64,000 nt of DNA from Pseudoflavonifractor sp. An85 (GCF_002161235.1 NZ_NFHE01000005.1:1-64000), one strand, 5' to 3'; numbered from the stretch's first letter, positions 52,125-60,611 are shown. Numbers and translations are program-made. The notes: generated by a model from the sequence alone, not told the origin.

Positions 52125-52153
52125 TTGACAGGGACTGTCTAATGGTTTAGACT
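52125..52153 (+). promoter_or_regulatory. Sigma-A promoter of blaI-M56
   Basis: -35 TTGACA (52125-52130), 17-bp spacer, -10 TAGACT (52148-52153). The promoter of the second M56 gene has the same hexamers and spacing. Confidence 0.85.
52137..52152. promoter_or_regulatory. BlaI operator O1
   Basis: GTCTAA-TGGT-TTAGAC, a perfect 6-4-6 inverted repeat covering the spacer end and -10 box. Confidence 0.78.
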
Positions 52154-52164
52154 CAAGGTGAAGT

Positions 52165-52180
52165 GACTAATCCATTAGAC
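52165..52180. promoter_or_regulatory. BlaI operator O2
   Basis: GACTAATCCATTAGAC; read on the other strand it matches O1 at 14 of 16 positions. It lies between the -10 box and the blaI ribosome binding site (AAGGAGG, directly adjacent). Confidence 0.75.
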
Positions 52181-52192
52181 AAGGAGGCCGTT

Positions 52193-52570
52193 ATGGAAGT
52201 GCCCAAGATTTTTGAAAGTGAATATCGCTTTTGCCTCATTTTGTGGGAGCACGAGCCGGTGACTACCACCGAGCTGGTGCGGCTGTGCCGGGAGAAGCTG
52301 GAGTGGAAACGCACTACCACCTATACGGTGATTAAACGGCTGTGTGAGCGTGGGGTGCTGCGCAACGACGGAGGAGTCGTCACTACTCTGGTCTCCAAAG
52401 ACCAGGCCCAGGCCGCCGAACTGGACGAGTTGGTGGAAAAGAAGTTTGAGGGCTCCATTCCCGCCTTTGTGGCCGCCTTTGGGCGGCGGCAAAAGTTGTC
52501 CCAGGAGGATATCCAGCAGATGCAGCAGCTCATTGACCGATATCGGAAAGGGGAGGGCATGGATGAGTGA
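52193..52570 (+). CDS. BlaI/MecI/CopY-family transcriptional repressor
   Basis: 125 residues: winged helix (FESEYRFCLILWEHEPVTTT, then KRTTTYTVIKRLCERGVL) and a C-terminal dimerisation region with a protease-sensitive-type position in this family (FVAAFGRRQKLSQED). ATG 52193 follows AAGGAGG. In the Bla/Mec systems, an M56 membrane peptidase cleaves such a repressor. Its promoter carries two operators, so it is probably autoregulated. The M56 gene starts within its last codons (8-base overlap). Confidence 0.92.
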   Translation: MEVPKIFESEYRFCLILWEHEPVTTTELVRLCREKLEWKRTTTYTVIKRLCERGVLRNDGGVVTTLVSKDQAQAAELDELVEKKFEGSIPAFVAAFGRRQKLSQEDIQQMQQLIDRYRKGEGMDE

Positions 52571-54317
52571 TTTATGGCTGAAGGTGTTGCAGATGAGCTT
52601 GTCCGCCAGCGGTATGGTGTTGGCGGTGGCGGTGGTGCGCCGGGTGGTGGATCGGGCACCCAAGTGGATGTGGGTGCTGCTGTGGGGCCTGGTGGGAGTG
52701 CGCCTGATGTGCCCCATTTCCCTCAAGAGCGTGTGGAGTATGGCCCCTCGTACCGATTTGGTGCTGGAGCCGCTGATCCTCTCCGCTGCTTCCCAAGCTG
52801 CGGACGGCGCAACTGTGACAGGCCAAGGTGGAGCATCAACCATCGCCAATGCCACGCCGCTGTCTGGCTGGAATTGGACGGCCCTGTTGGCGGTGATCTG
52901 GCTGCTGGGTGTGGTGGGCATGTGCGTCTATGTGTGTCTCTCCCAGGGGCGGCTGCGTCGGAAGATAAAAACCGCCATTCCGCTGGAGAAAAACCTGTAT
53001 GAGAGCGAGAATCTGGACTATCCCTTTGTGCTGGGAGTGATGCGACCCCGCATCTACCTGCCAACCCACCTCAGCCGGCAGGAGAGGACCAGTGTGGTGG
53101 CCCACGAGCGGGCGCATATCCGGCGCGGGGACCACTGGTGGAAGCCCTTGGGCTTTTTGGTGCTGGCAGTGCACTGGTTCAACCCCGTGGTGTGGCTGGG
53201 CTATGTGCTGTTCTGCCGGGATTTGGAGCTGGCCTGTGATGAAAGCGTCATCCGCTCTATGAACCGGGAGGAGCGGGCAGACTACTCCCAAGCGCTGCTC
53301 ACGTACAGTGCAGGGTCAAAGGAACGTGTGGTCACTCCCTTGGCCTTTGGCGAAGTGGGGGTGCAGCGGCGTATCCGGGAGATTCTGTTCCACCAGCGTC
53401 CCACGGTGTGGGGGATTGGGGCGGCGGTATGCCTGGGTGTGGTGGTGTCGGTGTGTTTCCTCACCGACCCCGTGGATGCAGCGCAAAAGGCCCCGGTGGT
53501 AGAGGTGGTGACGCCGGAAGAGGACGTTCCACAGCAGTCGGATGAGGGGGAGAACTGGCTGGACTGGTACACCCAAACCGTCCCGGAGAACACCGGTTCC
53601 CTGGAAGAAGATAAAACCGGCGACGCCAAAGTGGATTTGTTCAACCAGATGCTCAATACTATGGAGTTTTATAACCGCCTGGATTTGACCATGGAGACCT
53701 CCATGCTTAGTCAGGCCACCACCACCGTGGAATACCACATCGACCTTGACGCAGGCACGTCCTACCAGGCCACCTGGGAAAACGGAGAGCTGTATACCGA
53801 GATGTACAGCCAAAATCACTCTAAAATCACAATAAATCGGAAACAGCGAGTCTATGAAGTAGAACATAGTGGGTACTACTCCCGGGAAGACGCCTATTAT
53901 ATTTCCTTGGCCCAGCGTATCGCTGTGGAGGAGGATGGTATGCCCTGTTACCGCTACCGCCGGGATGCCACCAACTGCTCCCTCTCTGCCTATTGCGTGG
54001 ATCCCCAGGAATTGGCGTATAGTTACCTGGCAGATATGGAGCGGTGGGACATCGTGGACGACGGGGTGGAGTATCTGGGGAGAACCTGTGTGAAAATACA
54101 GGGCACTACCTCAGATTATATTGCGGAAAAACACAGCGCCGACCATTTCACCATGCTGGTGGACAAAGAGACGGGAATTCTCCTGGACTTCCAGGCCACT
54201 CTGGACGGACGGGTGACCCGCTATATGTCCGTGACAGAATTGGAGCTGGAGGGTAGCAGCCCAATCAAGACCTTTGACTTGGAGGATTACAGCGGATTTT
54301 CACCCAGGTACCAGTGA
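52563..54317 (+). CDS. M56 (BlaR1-type) membrane metallopeptidase with LolA/DUF6612-like sensor domain
   Basis: 584 residues. The N-terminal half has four membrane helices and a zinc-protease motif HERAH (H181-H185) in VVAHERAHIRRGDHWWKPLG, with ELACDESVIR downstream. After the last helix comes an extracytoplasmic domain (about 345-584) with ETSMLSQATTTVEYHIDLDA and GRTCVKIQGTTSDYI, resembling lipoprotein-carrier or LppX-like folds. BlaR1's penicillin-binding domain is absent, so beta-lactam sensing is not indicated; a lipid or hydrophobic envelope signal is more plausible. ATG 52563 overlaps blaI. It should act by inactivating BlaI. Confidence 0.88.
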   Translation: MSDLWLKVLQMSLSASGMVLAVAVVRRVVDRAPKWMWVLLWGLVGVRLMCPISLKSVWSMAPRTDLVLEPLILSAASQAADGATVTGQGGASTIANATPLSGWNWTALLAVIWLLGVVGMCVYVCLSQGRLRRKIKTAIPLEKNLYESENLDYPFVLGVMRPRIYLPTHLSRQERTSVVAHERAHIRRGDHWWKPLGFLVLAVHWFNPVVWLGYVLFCRDLELACDESVIRSMNREERADYSQALLTYSAGSKERVVTPLAFGEVGVQRRIREILFHQRPTVWGIGAAVCLGVVVSVCFLTDPVDAAQKAPVVEVVTPEEDVPQQSDEGENWLDWYTQTVPENTGSLEEDKTGDAKVDLFNQMLNTMEFYNRLDLTMETSMLSQATTTVEYHIDLDAGTSYQATWENGELYTEMYSQNHSKITINRKQRVYEVEHSGYYSREDAYYISLAQRIAVEEDGMPCYRYRRDATNCSLSAYCVDPQELAYSYLADMERWDIVDDGVEYLGRTCVKIQGTTSDYIAEKHSADHFTMLVDKETGILLDFQATLDGRVTRYMSVTELELEGSSPIKTFDLEDYSGFSPRYQ

Positions 54318-54337
54318 AAAACGAATGGAGGAGAAAG

Positions 54338-54820
54338 ATGATCATTCGAATTGGAGGAAGAGGGCACAGAAGAGGAAAGCCATGGAATACTTGGCTCATC
54401 TTTGGTATATTTCTGGTGATCGGTGCGCTGTGGGGGTTCTGGAGTGGAACCGAAGCATACCAAGAGAGGCTGACCCAGGTAGATTGGCCCACCACCCAGG
54501 CTACAGTGGTTCAGGTGGAGGTCTTGCGGGAACGATCCGGAACAATAGATCATCCTATTTACAATAATTATTACAATGTTACCTATGAATACGTGGTCCA
54601 TGGAACGGTGTATACAGAGTTCATGGAACACCAAAGCGTCCAGGCATCGGTGGGAGATACGTTCCCAGTCAAGTACAACCCCCAGGCACCGGAACAGTCC
54701 ACCGACATTCTGAAGCCCACAAAAGACTACATTTGGGTCAATGCCATCCTGTGTGTGGCGGGTATTACGCTTGTGGTGCTGTCAATCTGGAGAAAGGTGG
54801 CGTGGCCACAGGAGTCTTGA
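54338..54820 (+). CDS. DUF3592 membrane protein, paralogue 1
   Basis: 160 residues: one helix near the N-terminus (LIFGIFLVIGALWGFW), an extracytoplasmic beta-rich domain (TQVDWPTTQATVVQVEVLRE, VGDTFPVKYNPQAPEQSTD), and a C-terminal helix. DUF3592 proteins have this plan; function unknown. ATG 54338 follows GGAGG, 20 bases after the M56 gene, so it is probably in the BlaI-controlled operon. A near-equal paralogue follows. Confidence 0.82.
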   Translation: MIIRIGGRGHRRGKPWNTWLIFGIFLVIGALWGFWSGTEAYQERLTQVDWPTTQATVVQVEVLRERSGTIDHPIYNNYYNVTYEYVVHGTVYTEFMEHQSVQASVGDTFPVKYNPQAPEQSTDILKPTKDYIWVNAILCVAGITLVVLSIWRKVAWPQES

Positions 54821-54866
54821 CGCGGAAAAGAGGGACGTATATAATCCCACATATAGGGGGGATTGT

Positions 54867-55349
54867 ATGGTCATTCACAGGCAGAAAGGGGATGGAAAAC
54901 CGGATCCTGGTTTCTGGTTTGTACTAGGTCTGATCCTCTTTTTTGGCTCCCTCATATGGGCTGGAAACAACCATATGAAATACCAGCAACAGCTCTCTCA
55001 GGTGGATTGGCCGATGACCCAGGCAACGGTGTTCCAAGTGGACATACATCAGGAGCGGAGCGGACGCCATCATCTGGAGGACTGCTATGATGTCCAGTAC
55101 CACTATGAGGTGGACGGGCAGACGTACACCGGGGCGGCTTGGCATCAACGAGATGAAGTGCGTGTGGGAGATGTGTTTCCGGTGAAGTATAATCCGGAGC
55201 ACCCCAACCAGTCCAATCACATTCTGGAGCCATCTCGGGGACTTTTGATTGCAAGCTTGCTGTTTTGTGGTGTGGGTGCGGTGATATTGGTTACTTCTTT
55301 GGTTCGAATGATATATTTGCGTAGGATTCAGAGAAAGAATCAAGCATAA
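54867..55349 (+). CDS. DUF3592 membrane protein, paralogue 2
   Basis: 160 residues, exactly the length of the preceding gene, with the same plan: helix (FVLGLILFFGSLIWAG), SQVDWPMTQATVFQVDIHQE, VGDVFPVKYNPEHPNQSNH, C-terminal helix and basic tail. ATG 54867 follows AGGGGGG. It is clearly a tandem duplicate of the gene 46 bases upstream. The stop codon lies inside a 23-bp perfect hairpin shared with the convergent second M56 gene. Confidence 0.82.
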   Translation: MVIHRQKGDGKPDPGFWFVLGLILFFGSLIWAGNNHMKYQQQLSQVDWPMTQATVFQVDIHQERSGRHHLEDCYDVQYHYEVDGQTYTGAAWHQRDEVRVGDVFPVKYNPEHPNQSNHILEPSRGLLIASLLFCGVGAVILVTSLVRMIYLRRIQRKNQA

Positions 55350-55393
55350 AATTTCCCCGGGAACGTTTCAGTTCCCGGGGAAATTTTATGCTT
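55342..55393. terminator. Bidirectional terminator with a 23-bp perfect stem
   Basis: Stem 55342-55364 with 55371-55393, 6-nt loop; AAAA and TTTT runs lie within the arms. It covers the DUF3592 stop codon and abuts the stop of the convergent M56 gene. Confidence 0.9.
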
Positions 55394-57198
55394 CAAGGTA
55401 AGAACGCCCAATCTTCCAGAGAAAATGTCTGGGCGGGGGTGGAGGCATCCGGGTCATAGACCAGGGTGTCGCCCACTTTACGGAATACATAGGCGTTGTG
55501 GCCCTCGTTGGTATAGAGAATCACCCCGTCGTCTGTCTGCTCGTAGAGTCCAATGGTGGCGGCGCTGGAGATTAGAGCCGGGGACCAGAAAAAGGTGCCA
55601 TTGCCGCTCAGGCTCAGATAGGGGGAATCCAGGCCACCGGGGATATCGTTGGCCACCAAGGTGCCGGGAATATCTGTCCCCACATAGGTACCCGCTGGGA
55701 CGCTGCTTTCACCGCCATAGAACAGGTGGATGACATCCTCTCCGGTCCCATGATACCCGCTGTCTTCATTTGCATAGAAGGGCTGTACTTGCAGGTGGAT
55801 GTACCACCCGTCAATGGCTCCTGCACCTTTGGGGGTGTAGGTGATGGTGCGGTCCCAGTCGTCCGGCGTTCCACTTTCCACCATGGTCACGGAATACAGA
55901 TCAGCATCCGGAGCCAAGCGGCGGATTTCCTCCTGGGGTAGGCATTTCAGTGCATCCAAATAAGACTGCAAGCTGAATACGGTGTTCTGCCAAGGCCATG
56001 AGGTGGGGGCGGTGACAGAATAGGTTTCTTCTTCCGCCGACATCTTTAGCTGGGCGCGGTACGTCCGCTGTTTTTGAACATAGAAGAACGATACTTCTCC
56101 GGATTTCCGAATTTCAAAATTGGAGGTGAGGTATACAATTTGATTTCCGTTGATGCACAGAGGTGTGCCGTCCTTCAATCCCTCCATGGCTGTAATTTCA
56201 TCTATGATCCATTGGGGGTTCAGGTCAGATACCCGGCTTCCATCCATGGGAAAGCTACGGTTGGGGATGGGATTGGTGAGAAATGCCACCCCCACCAGAG
56301 CACACAGCAATACCGAAGCGGCTACCGTGGTGAGAGCAGGGCGGCGGTAGCGCAGCACAGCCTTGACCCGCTGTTTGACCCCCACTTCTCCGAAGCACAG
56401 GGGACCAGCCTTCCAGGAGGCGCGGCCCACACTGCACAGAAGCAGGGCTTGGGAGTAGTCTGCTCGGGCCTGATGGTCCAGATGCTTTACCACCGCCTCG
56501 TCACAGGCCAGTTCCACATCCCGGCAAAATGTCCCGTAGGCTACCCACACCAGAGGATTAAACCAGTGGATGCACAATAGCAGGAAGCCCAGGGCTTTCC
56601 ACCAGTGATCCCGCCGTTTCAGATGGGCCTGTTCGTGGGCGATCACGTGAGACAAGGTGTCCGGGTCCATGGAGTGAGGCAGATAGATGTTAGGATGAAA
56701 TAGACCCAGGACAAAGGGAACGTGGGCCGCTGGGCTTTGGAAAATGTGATCCTCCACCTCCACAGCATTGGACAAACTACGGCGCAAGTGTAGGTAGCCA
56801 ACAGCGGCATACCCCATCCATACGACCATTCCCAACACCCACAACGACGCCAGTGTAGGCAGCCAAATTTCTAAAAGGTTCGGTGTGGCATCCGGGGTGG
56901 CCGCCGCGGCTTGAGACAGTGCGGGATTGATGGACTGGTTCAAGGTGGGAAACCCGGTCTGCACCGTGGGAGTGGAATCGGTCAAGAGAGTGGGGGAGAT
57001 GGTCTGAGCGCTGGGGATCAGGCTCCAGATGCTCTCCAACGAGATGGGGCACACCAGACGAATCCCCACCAGACCCCACAGCAGGACGTGGGCCCATTTG
57101 GGTGCACGCCGCATCACCACACGGGCCAGCAGCACCGCCAAAATGAGCCAACTGGCCGATATGCTCAGGTTTACCACGTGGAGAAATAATTCTGTCAT
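55393..57198 (-). CDS. Second M56 (BlaR1-type) membrane metallopeptidase, without its own blaI
   Basis: 601 residues. N-terminal half close to the first M56 protein (RRAPKWAHVLLWGLVGIRLVCPISLESIW, shown here in pieces; zinc motif HEQAH, H188-H192; ELACDEAVV). The extracytoplasmic domain, from about residue 320, is different from that of the first M56 and I recognise no family; no penicillin-binding SxxK domain is seen. ATG 57198 follows AAAGGAGG. No repressor gene adjoins it, but its promoter carries the same operator as the blaI promoter 5 kb away, so it probably shares that repressor. Confidence 0.86.
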   Translation of the reverse strand: MTELFLHVVNLSISASWLILAVLLARVVMRRAPKWAHVLLWGLVGIRLVCPISLESIWSLIPSAQTISPTLLTDSTPTVQTGFPTLNQSINPALSQAAAATPDATPNLLEIWLPTLASLWVLGMVVWMGYAAVGYLHLRRSLSNAVEVEDHIFQSPAAHVPFVLGLFHPNIYLPHSMDPDTLSHVIAHEQAHLKRRDHWWKALGFLLLCIHWFNPLVWVAYGTFCRDVELACDEAVVKHLDHQARADYSQALLLCSVGRASWKAGPLCFGEVGVKQRVKAVLRYRRPALTTVAASVLLCALVGVAFLTNPIPNRSFPMDGSRVSDLNPQWIIDEITAMEGLKDGTPLCINGNQIVYLTSNFEIRKSGEVSFFYVQKQRTYRAQLKMSAEEETYSVTAPTSWPWQNTVFSLQSYLDALKCLPQEEIRRLAPDADLYSVTMVESGTPDDWDRTITYTPKGAGAIDGWYIHLQVQPFYANEDSGYHGTGEDVIHLFYGGESSVPAGTYVGTDIPGTLVANDIPGGLDSPYLSLSGNGTFFWSPALISSAATIGLYEQTDDGVILYTNEGHNAYVFRKVGDTLVYDPDASTPAQTFSLEDWAFLP

Positions 57199-57245
57199 GG
57201 TGTGGCCTCCTTTCGGTTGGAAGGGGATTAGTCGAATGTGTTAGA

Positions 57246-57256
57246 TTACAATGTAA
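57246..57256. promoter_or_regulatory. TTACA-A-TGTAA palindrome at the second M56 promoter
   Basis: Perfect 11-bp palindrome next to the -10 box, near the expected transcription start. It resembles the TACA-TGTA core of classical BlaI/MecI operators. Confidence 0.6.
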
Positions 57257-57284
57257 GTCTAACAGATTAGATTAAACTTGTCAA
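57256..57284 (-). promoter_or_regulatory. Sigma-A promoter of the second M56 gene
   Basis: Minus strand: -35 TTGACA (57279-57284), 17-bp spacer, -10 TAGACT (57256-57261), the same as the blaI promoter. Confidence 0.85.
57257..57272. promoter_or_regulatory. BlaI operator O3 at the second M56 gene
   Basis: GTCTAA-CAGA-TTAGAT (11 of 12 half-site positions symmetric with O1), covering the -10 box at the same offset as O1. A further half-site GGATTAGTC lies at 57225-57233. Confidence 0.75.
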
Positions 57285-57319
57285 GCGGTCAGAAATGATG
57301 GCGTTTTTGAGACACGCAC

Positions 57320-57348
57320 AAAACCCCCGGCCACCGGCCGGGGGTTTT
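57320..57348 (-). terminator. Terminator of the mgl operon
   Basis: Perfect 13-bp stem (57320-57332 with 57336-57348, 3-nt loop), 24 bases after the mglC stop, TTTT at the end on the minus strand. Confidence 0.85.
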
Positions 57349-57371
57349 GATTGGTACGTATGAAATTGAAA

Positions 57372-59027
57372 TTACTTCTTCTGCACGTACTTCAAGCAGT
57401 CCAAGGTCACGGCCACCAGGATGATGATACCGGAGAACACGAACTGCAGGTTGGCGTCGATACCCAGAACGGTGAGGGCGTAGGTCAGAGCGGTGAAGAT
57501 GAACACGCCCACCACAACGCCGGAGATCTTACCGATACCACCGGTGAAGGACACACCGCCCACCACGCAGGCGGCGATGGCGTCCATCTCCCAGCCTTGG
57601 CCGTAAGCAGCGGAACCAGAGCCGTACATACGGATGCATTCCAGCCAGGAGCCGAAGCCGTAGAGAATACCAGCCAGGATGAAGGCGCCCACGGTGACAG
57701 CGAACACGGAGATACCGGACACGGCAGCAGCCTCGGGGTTGCCGCCCACGGCGTACAGGTTCTTACCGAAGGTGGTCTTGTTCCAGATGAACCATACGAT
57801 AGCCACAGCGGCGGCGGCCCACAGGATGATGGTGGGGAAGGTGCCCAGCTTGGGGATTACCATGTCGGGGATGGTGCTCTCAATGCCACCGAAGGACACG
57901 CCCTTGGTGGCGTAAGTAGCCAGACCGAAGATGACCAGCATGTTGGCCATGGTGGAAATGAAGGGGTGCATCTTGAACTTGGCGGTGAAGAAGCCAGCGA
58001 TGATGGTGAAGACGGTACACAGAACGATACACACCACCAGAGCCAGGATGATGCGGCCCACCAGAGGGATTCCGGTAAAGTCAAACACATGGCCGAACAC
58101 AGAGCCGGTGTTGATGCCCTGGTGCATGACGATGGTGGCGGCGGTCATGCCCATACCCATCATACGGCCGATGGACAGGTCGGTACCGGCCAGCATGATC
58201 AGACCAGCAACGCCCAGAGCCAGGAACATACGGGGAGAGGCCTGCTGAAGGATGTTCAGCACGTTGGTCACCGTCAGCAGCTGCATGCCCTTGACGGCGG
58301 GGGTGATTACGCACAGTGCGGCAAAAACCACGATGATGGCCAGATACAGACCGTTACGCAGGAAGAAGTCCCGGCGGTTGAAGGTGTAGCGGTAGTTCTC
58401 CACCTTCTGAGCCATGGTCTCAGCAAAGGTGAACTTGGACATGCGCAGCAGGTCGATGAGGTGGAACTTGTGCTCATAGGCGGCGTGGCGGCGGTCCTTG
58501 ATCTCTTGCAGATCCTTGGCCAGCTGCATCTTGGCGTCAAAGAGACGGTTTTTGTGGACGTACTTCTCGTCCTTAATCTCGTGGGAATCGGTGAGCTTAG
58601 CCAGGGTCTTTTCGTGCTCCTGGTTCAGCTGTGCCACAGTGGCACGATACTTCTCCTGAGCGAAGGCCTTCTCTTCCTTGCAGCTGGCAGCCACGTACTG
58701 GAAGTAGTCCTGGTTGAAGTGAGCCTTCAGATAGGTCTCAGCGTCAGCCACCAGCTTGGCGACCTCAGCCTTGTTCTTGGCCTCCACAGCCTTAGCCTTC
58801 TCCAGCTCCTTGCGCCAACCAGCGGCGATGGAATCCTTCTCCTGCTGAGTATAAATGCGATCCCGCTTCAGGCTGTCCAGATTGCCCTGGATTTCCAGCA
58901 CTTTGTCAGCGCCATCTGCCCGCAAAGCGTCAATTTTCTCCTGAATACTGCCGACGTATTCGTCGATGGACTGGCGGAGCTTTTCCTCCTGCTCAGCCGT
59001 CAAAATATTTGTTTTCACAGATGCCAT
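57372..59027 (-). CDS. mglC: Galactose/methyl-galactoside ABC transporter permease MglC with long N-terminal extension
   Basis: 551 residues, about 220 more than Escherichia MglC. Residues ~225-551 are the normal permease of eight or more helices (SPRMFLALGVAGLIMLAGTDLS, GGNPEAAAVSGISV, DAIAACVVGGVSFTGGIG). Residues 1-220 are Lys/Glu/Ala/Gln-rich, soluble and probably helical coiled coil, with no membrane segment. The extension is in one uninterrupted frame from ATG 59027, and no second start with a ribosome binding site lies near residue 220. It would be cytoplasmic. The gene is 15 bases after mglA. Confidence 0.9.
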   Translation of the reverse strand: MASVKTNILTAEQEEKLRQSIDEYVGSIQEKIDALRADGADKVLEIQGNLDSLKRDRIYTQQEKDSIAAGWRKELEKAKAVEAKNKAEVAKLVADAETYLKAHFNQDYFQYVAASCKEEKAFAQEKYRATVAQLNQEHEKTLAKLTDSHEIKDEKYVHKNRLFDAKMQLAKDLQEIKDRRHAAYEHKFHLIDLLRMSKFTFAETMAQKVENYRYTFNRRDFFLRNGLYLAIIVVFAALCVITPAVKGMQLLTVTNVLNILQQASPRMFLALGVAGLIMLAGTDLSIGRMMGMGMTAATIVMHQGINTGSVFGHVFDFTGIPLVGRIILALVVCIVLCTVFTIIAGFFTAKFKMHPFISTMANMLVIFGLATYATKGVSFGGIESTIPDMVIPKLGTFPTIILWAAAAVAIVWFIWNKTTFGKNLYAVGGNPEAAAVSGISVFAVTVGAFILAGILYGFGSWLECIRMYGSGSAAYGQGWEMDAIAACVVGGVSFTGGIGKISGVVVGVFIFTALTYALTVLGIDANLQFVFSGIIILVAVTLDCLKYVQKK

Positions 59028-59042
59028 ATGCCACTTCTCCCA

Positions 59043-60551
59043 TTAAAGGTATTTTGCGCTCAGACGCAAGAGCTCTTCCTGGTCAGTTTCCTTGGTGTTG
59101 ACGATACCAGACAGACGTCCGTTGGACATCACGCCGATGCGGTTGGTGATACCAAGGATCTCAGGCATTTCGGAGGAGACCACGATGATGGTCTTGCCCT
59201 GTTTTGCCATGTTGATGATCAGCTCGTAAATCTCGTACTTTGCACCCACGTCGATGCCTCGGGTGGGTTCGTCCATCATAAAGATTTGGGGTTCGCGCTC
59301 CAGCCAGCGGCCAAAGATGACCTTCTGCTGGTTACCGCCGGACAGGCTGGTAATCATGTCCTCGGGGCCCATACACTTGGTGTGCATGATGCGCAGCTCC
59401 TTGTTGGTGGCCTTCACCATCTTCGGATCAGACAGAGCTACGCCGCTCTTGTACTGATTCAGGTTGGCGATGGTGGTGTTGAAGGTCAGGTCACACTTGA
59501 GGAACAGACCGTTGGCCTTGCGTTCCTCGGTAATCAGTGCGAATCCGTGGTCGATGGCTTCCTTGGGGGTGTTAAAGTTCATCAGCCGATCCCGGAAGTA
59601 CACGCGGCCAGAGGCACGAGTACGCATGCCGAAGATGGTCTCCATCAGCTCGGTACGGCCAGCGCCCACCAGACCGTACAGGCCGAAGATCTCGCCCTCT
59701 CGCACATCGAAGGAGATGTCGGTGAGGTGAGGGGCAAACTTGGTGGACAGGTGCTGCACCGACAGGATGGGTTTTCCGGGGGTGTTGTCCACCGGGGGGA
59801 ATCGGCTCTCCAGGGAGCGACCCACCATGGCGCTGATGAGTTCGCCCATGTTGGTTTCCTTGGAGGGCTTGGTCATAACCAGATTACCGTCACGCAGCAC
59901 CGAGATCTCATCACAGATCTCGAAGATCTCGTCCATCTTGTGGGAGATGTAAATCAGGGAGATGCCCTGATCCCGGAGCATGCGCATCATTTCGAAGAGC
60001 TTGTCCACTTCCTTCACGGTCAGGGAGGAGGTGGGCTCGTCCAGAACGATTACCTTGGCGTTGTAGGAGATGGCCTTGGCGATCTCACACATCTGCCGTT
60101 GAGAAACTGACATGTTCCGCATGGGCTGGGTCAGGTTCACGGTGATGCCCAGCTTTCGGAACAGCTCAGATGCTTTCTTCTTCATAACACCCTCGTCGAC
60201 CACGCCCATGGCGTTGACGGGGTAGCGGCCCAGGAACAGGTTGTCAATGACGCTGCGCTCCAGGCACTGGTTCAGCTCCTGGTGCACCATGGCGATTCCG
60301 TTTTCCAGGGCATCCTTGGGGCCGGAGAAGTTGATCTCCTTGCCGTTAAAATAAATCCTTCCCTCGTCCTTTTGGTAGGTGCCGAACAGGCACTTCATCA
60401 TGGTGGACTTGCCGGCGCCGTTTTCTCCCATCAGACCCATGACGGTTCCTTTTTTGATGTCCAGGTTGATGTGATCCAGCACGCGGTTTCGACCAAAAGA
60501 CTTGCACATACCACGGATGGACAGGACAATATCGTCTTTTGTATCTGCCAT
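59043..60551 (-). CDS. mglA: Galactose/methyl-galactoside ABC transporter ATP-binding protein
   Basis: 502 residues: two fused ABC modules as in sugar (CUT2) importers. Module 1: GENGAGKSTMMKCLFG, SVSQRQMCEIAKAISYNAKV, VLDEPTSSL. Module 2: GLVGAGRTELMETIFG (degenerate Walker A, usual in CUT2), LSGGNQQKVIFGRWLE, MMDEPTRGIDVGAK. ATG 60551 has AGGAG 9 bases upstream; 20 further codons are open upstream without a site. It energises MglC uptake. Confidence 0.94.
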   Translation of the reverse strand: MADTKDDIVLSIRGMCKSFGRNRVLDHINLDIKKGTVMGLMGENGAGKSTMMKCLFGTYQKDEGRIYFNGKEINFSGPKDALENGIAMVHQELNQCLERSVIDNLFLGRYPVNAMGVVDEGVMKKKASELFRKLGITVNLTQPMRNMSVSQRQMCEIAKAISYNAKVIVLDEPTSSLTVKEVDKLFEMMRMLRDQGISLIYISHKMDEIFEICDEISVLRDGNLVMTKPSKETNMGELISAMVGRSLESRFPPVDNTPGKPILSVQHLSTKFAPHLTDISFDVREGEIFGLYGLVGAGRTELMETIFGMRTRASGRVYFRDRLMNFNTPKEAIDHGFALITEERKANGLFLKCDLTFNTTIANLNQYKSGVALSDPKMVKATNKELRIMHTKCMGPEDMITSLSGGNQQKVIFGRWLEREPQIFMMDEPTRGIDVGAKYEIYELIINMAKQGKTIIVVSSEMPEILGITNRIGVMSNGRLSGIVNTKETDQEELLRLSAKYL

Positions 60552-60611
60552 TCTCGTTACTCCTGTTTCAGATTGACAGGGCAAAGCCTGTCGAAGGTTT
60601 CCTTTAAACAT

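Noticed and set aside
52193-57198. Beta-lactam resistance (bla/mec) operon
   Set aside because: BlaI and M56 proteins are present, but neither M56 protein has a penicillin-binding sensor domain and no beta-lactamase or PBP2a gene is near.
57351-60110. Very long open frame (over 900 codons) on the plus strand
   Set aside because: It is antisense to mglC and mglA, whose frames show full family motifs and ribosome binding sites; its protein is low-complexity Gly/Val/His-rich, as expected from the reverse strand of GC-rich genes.
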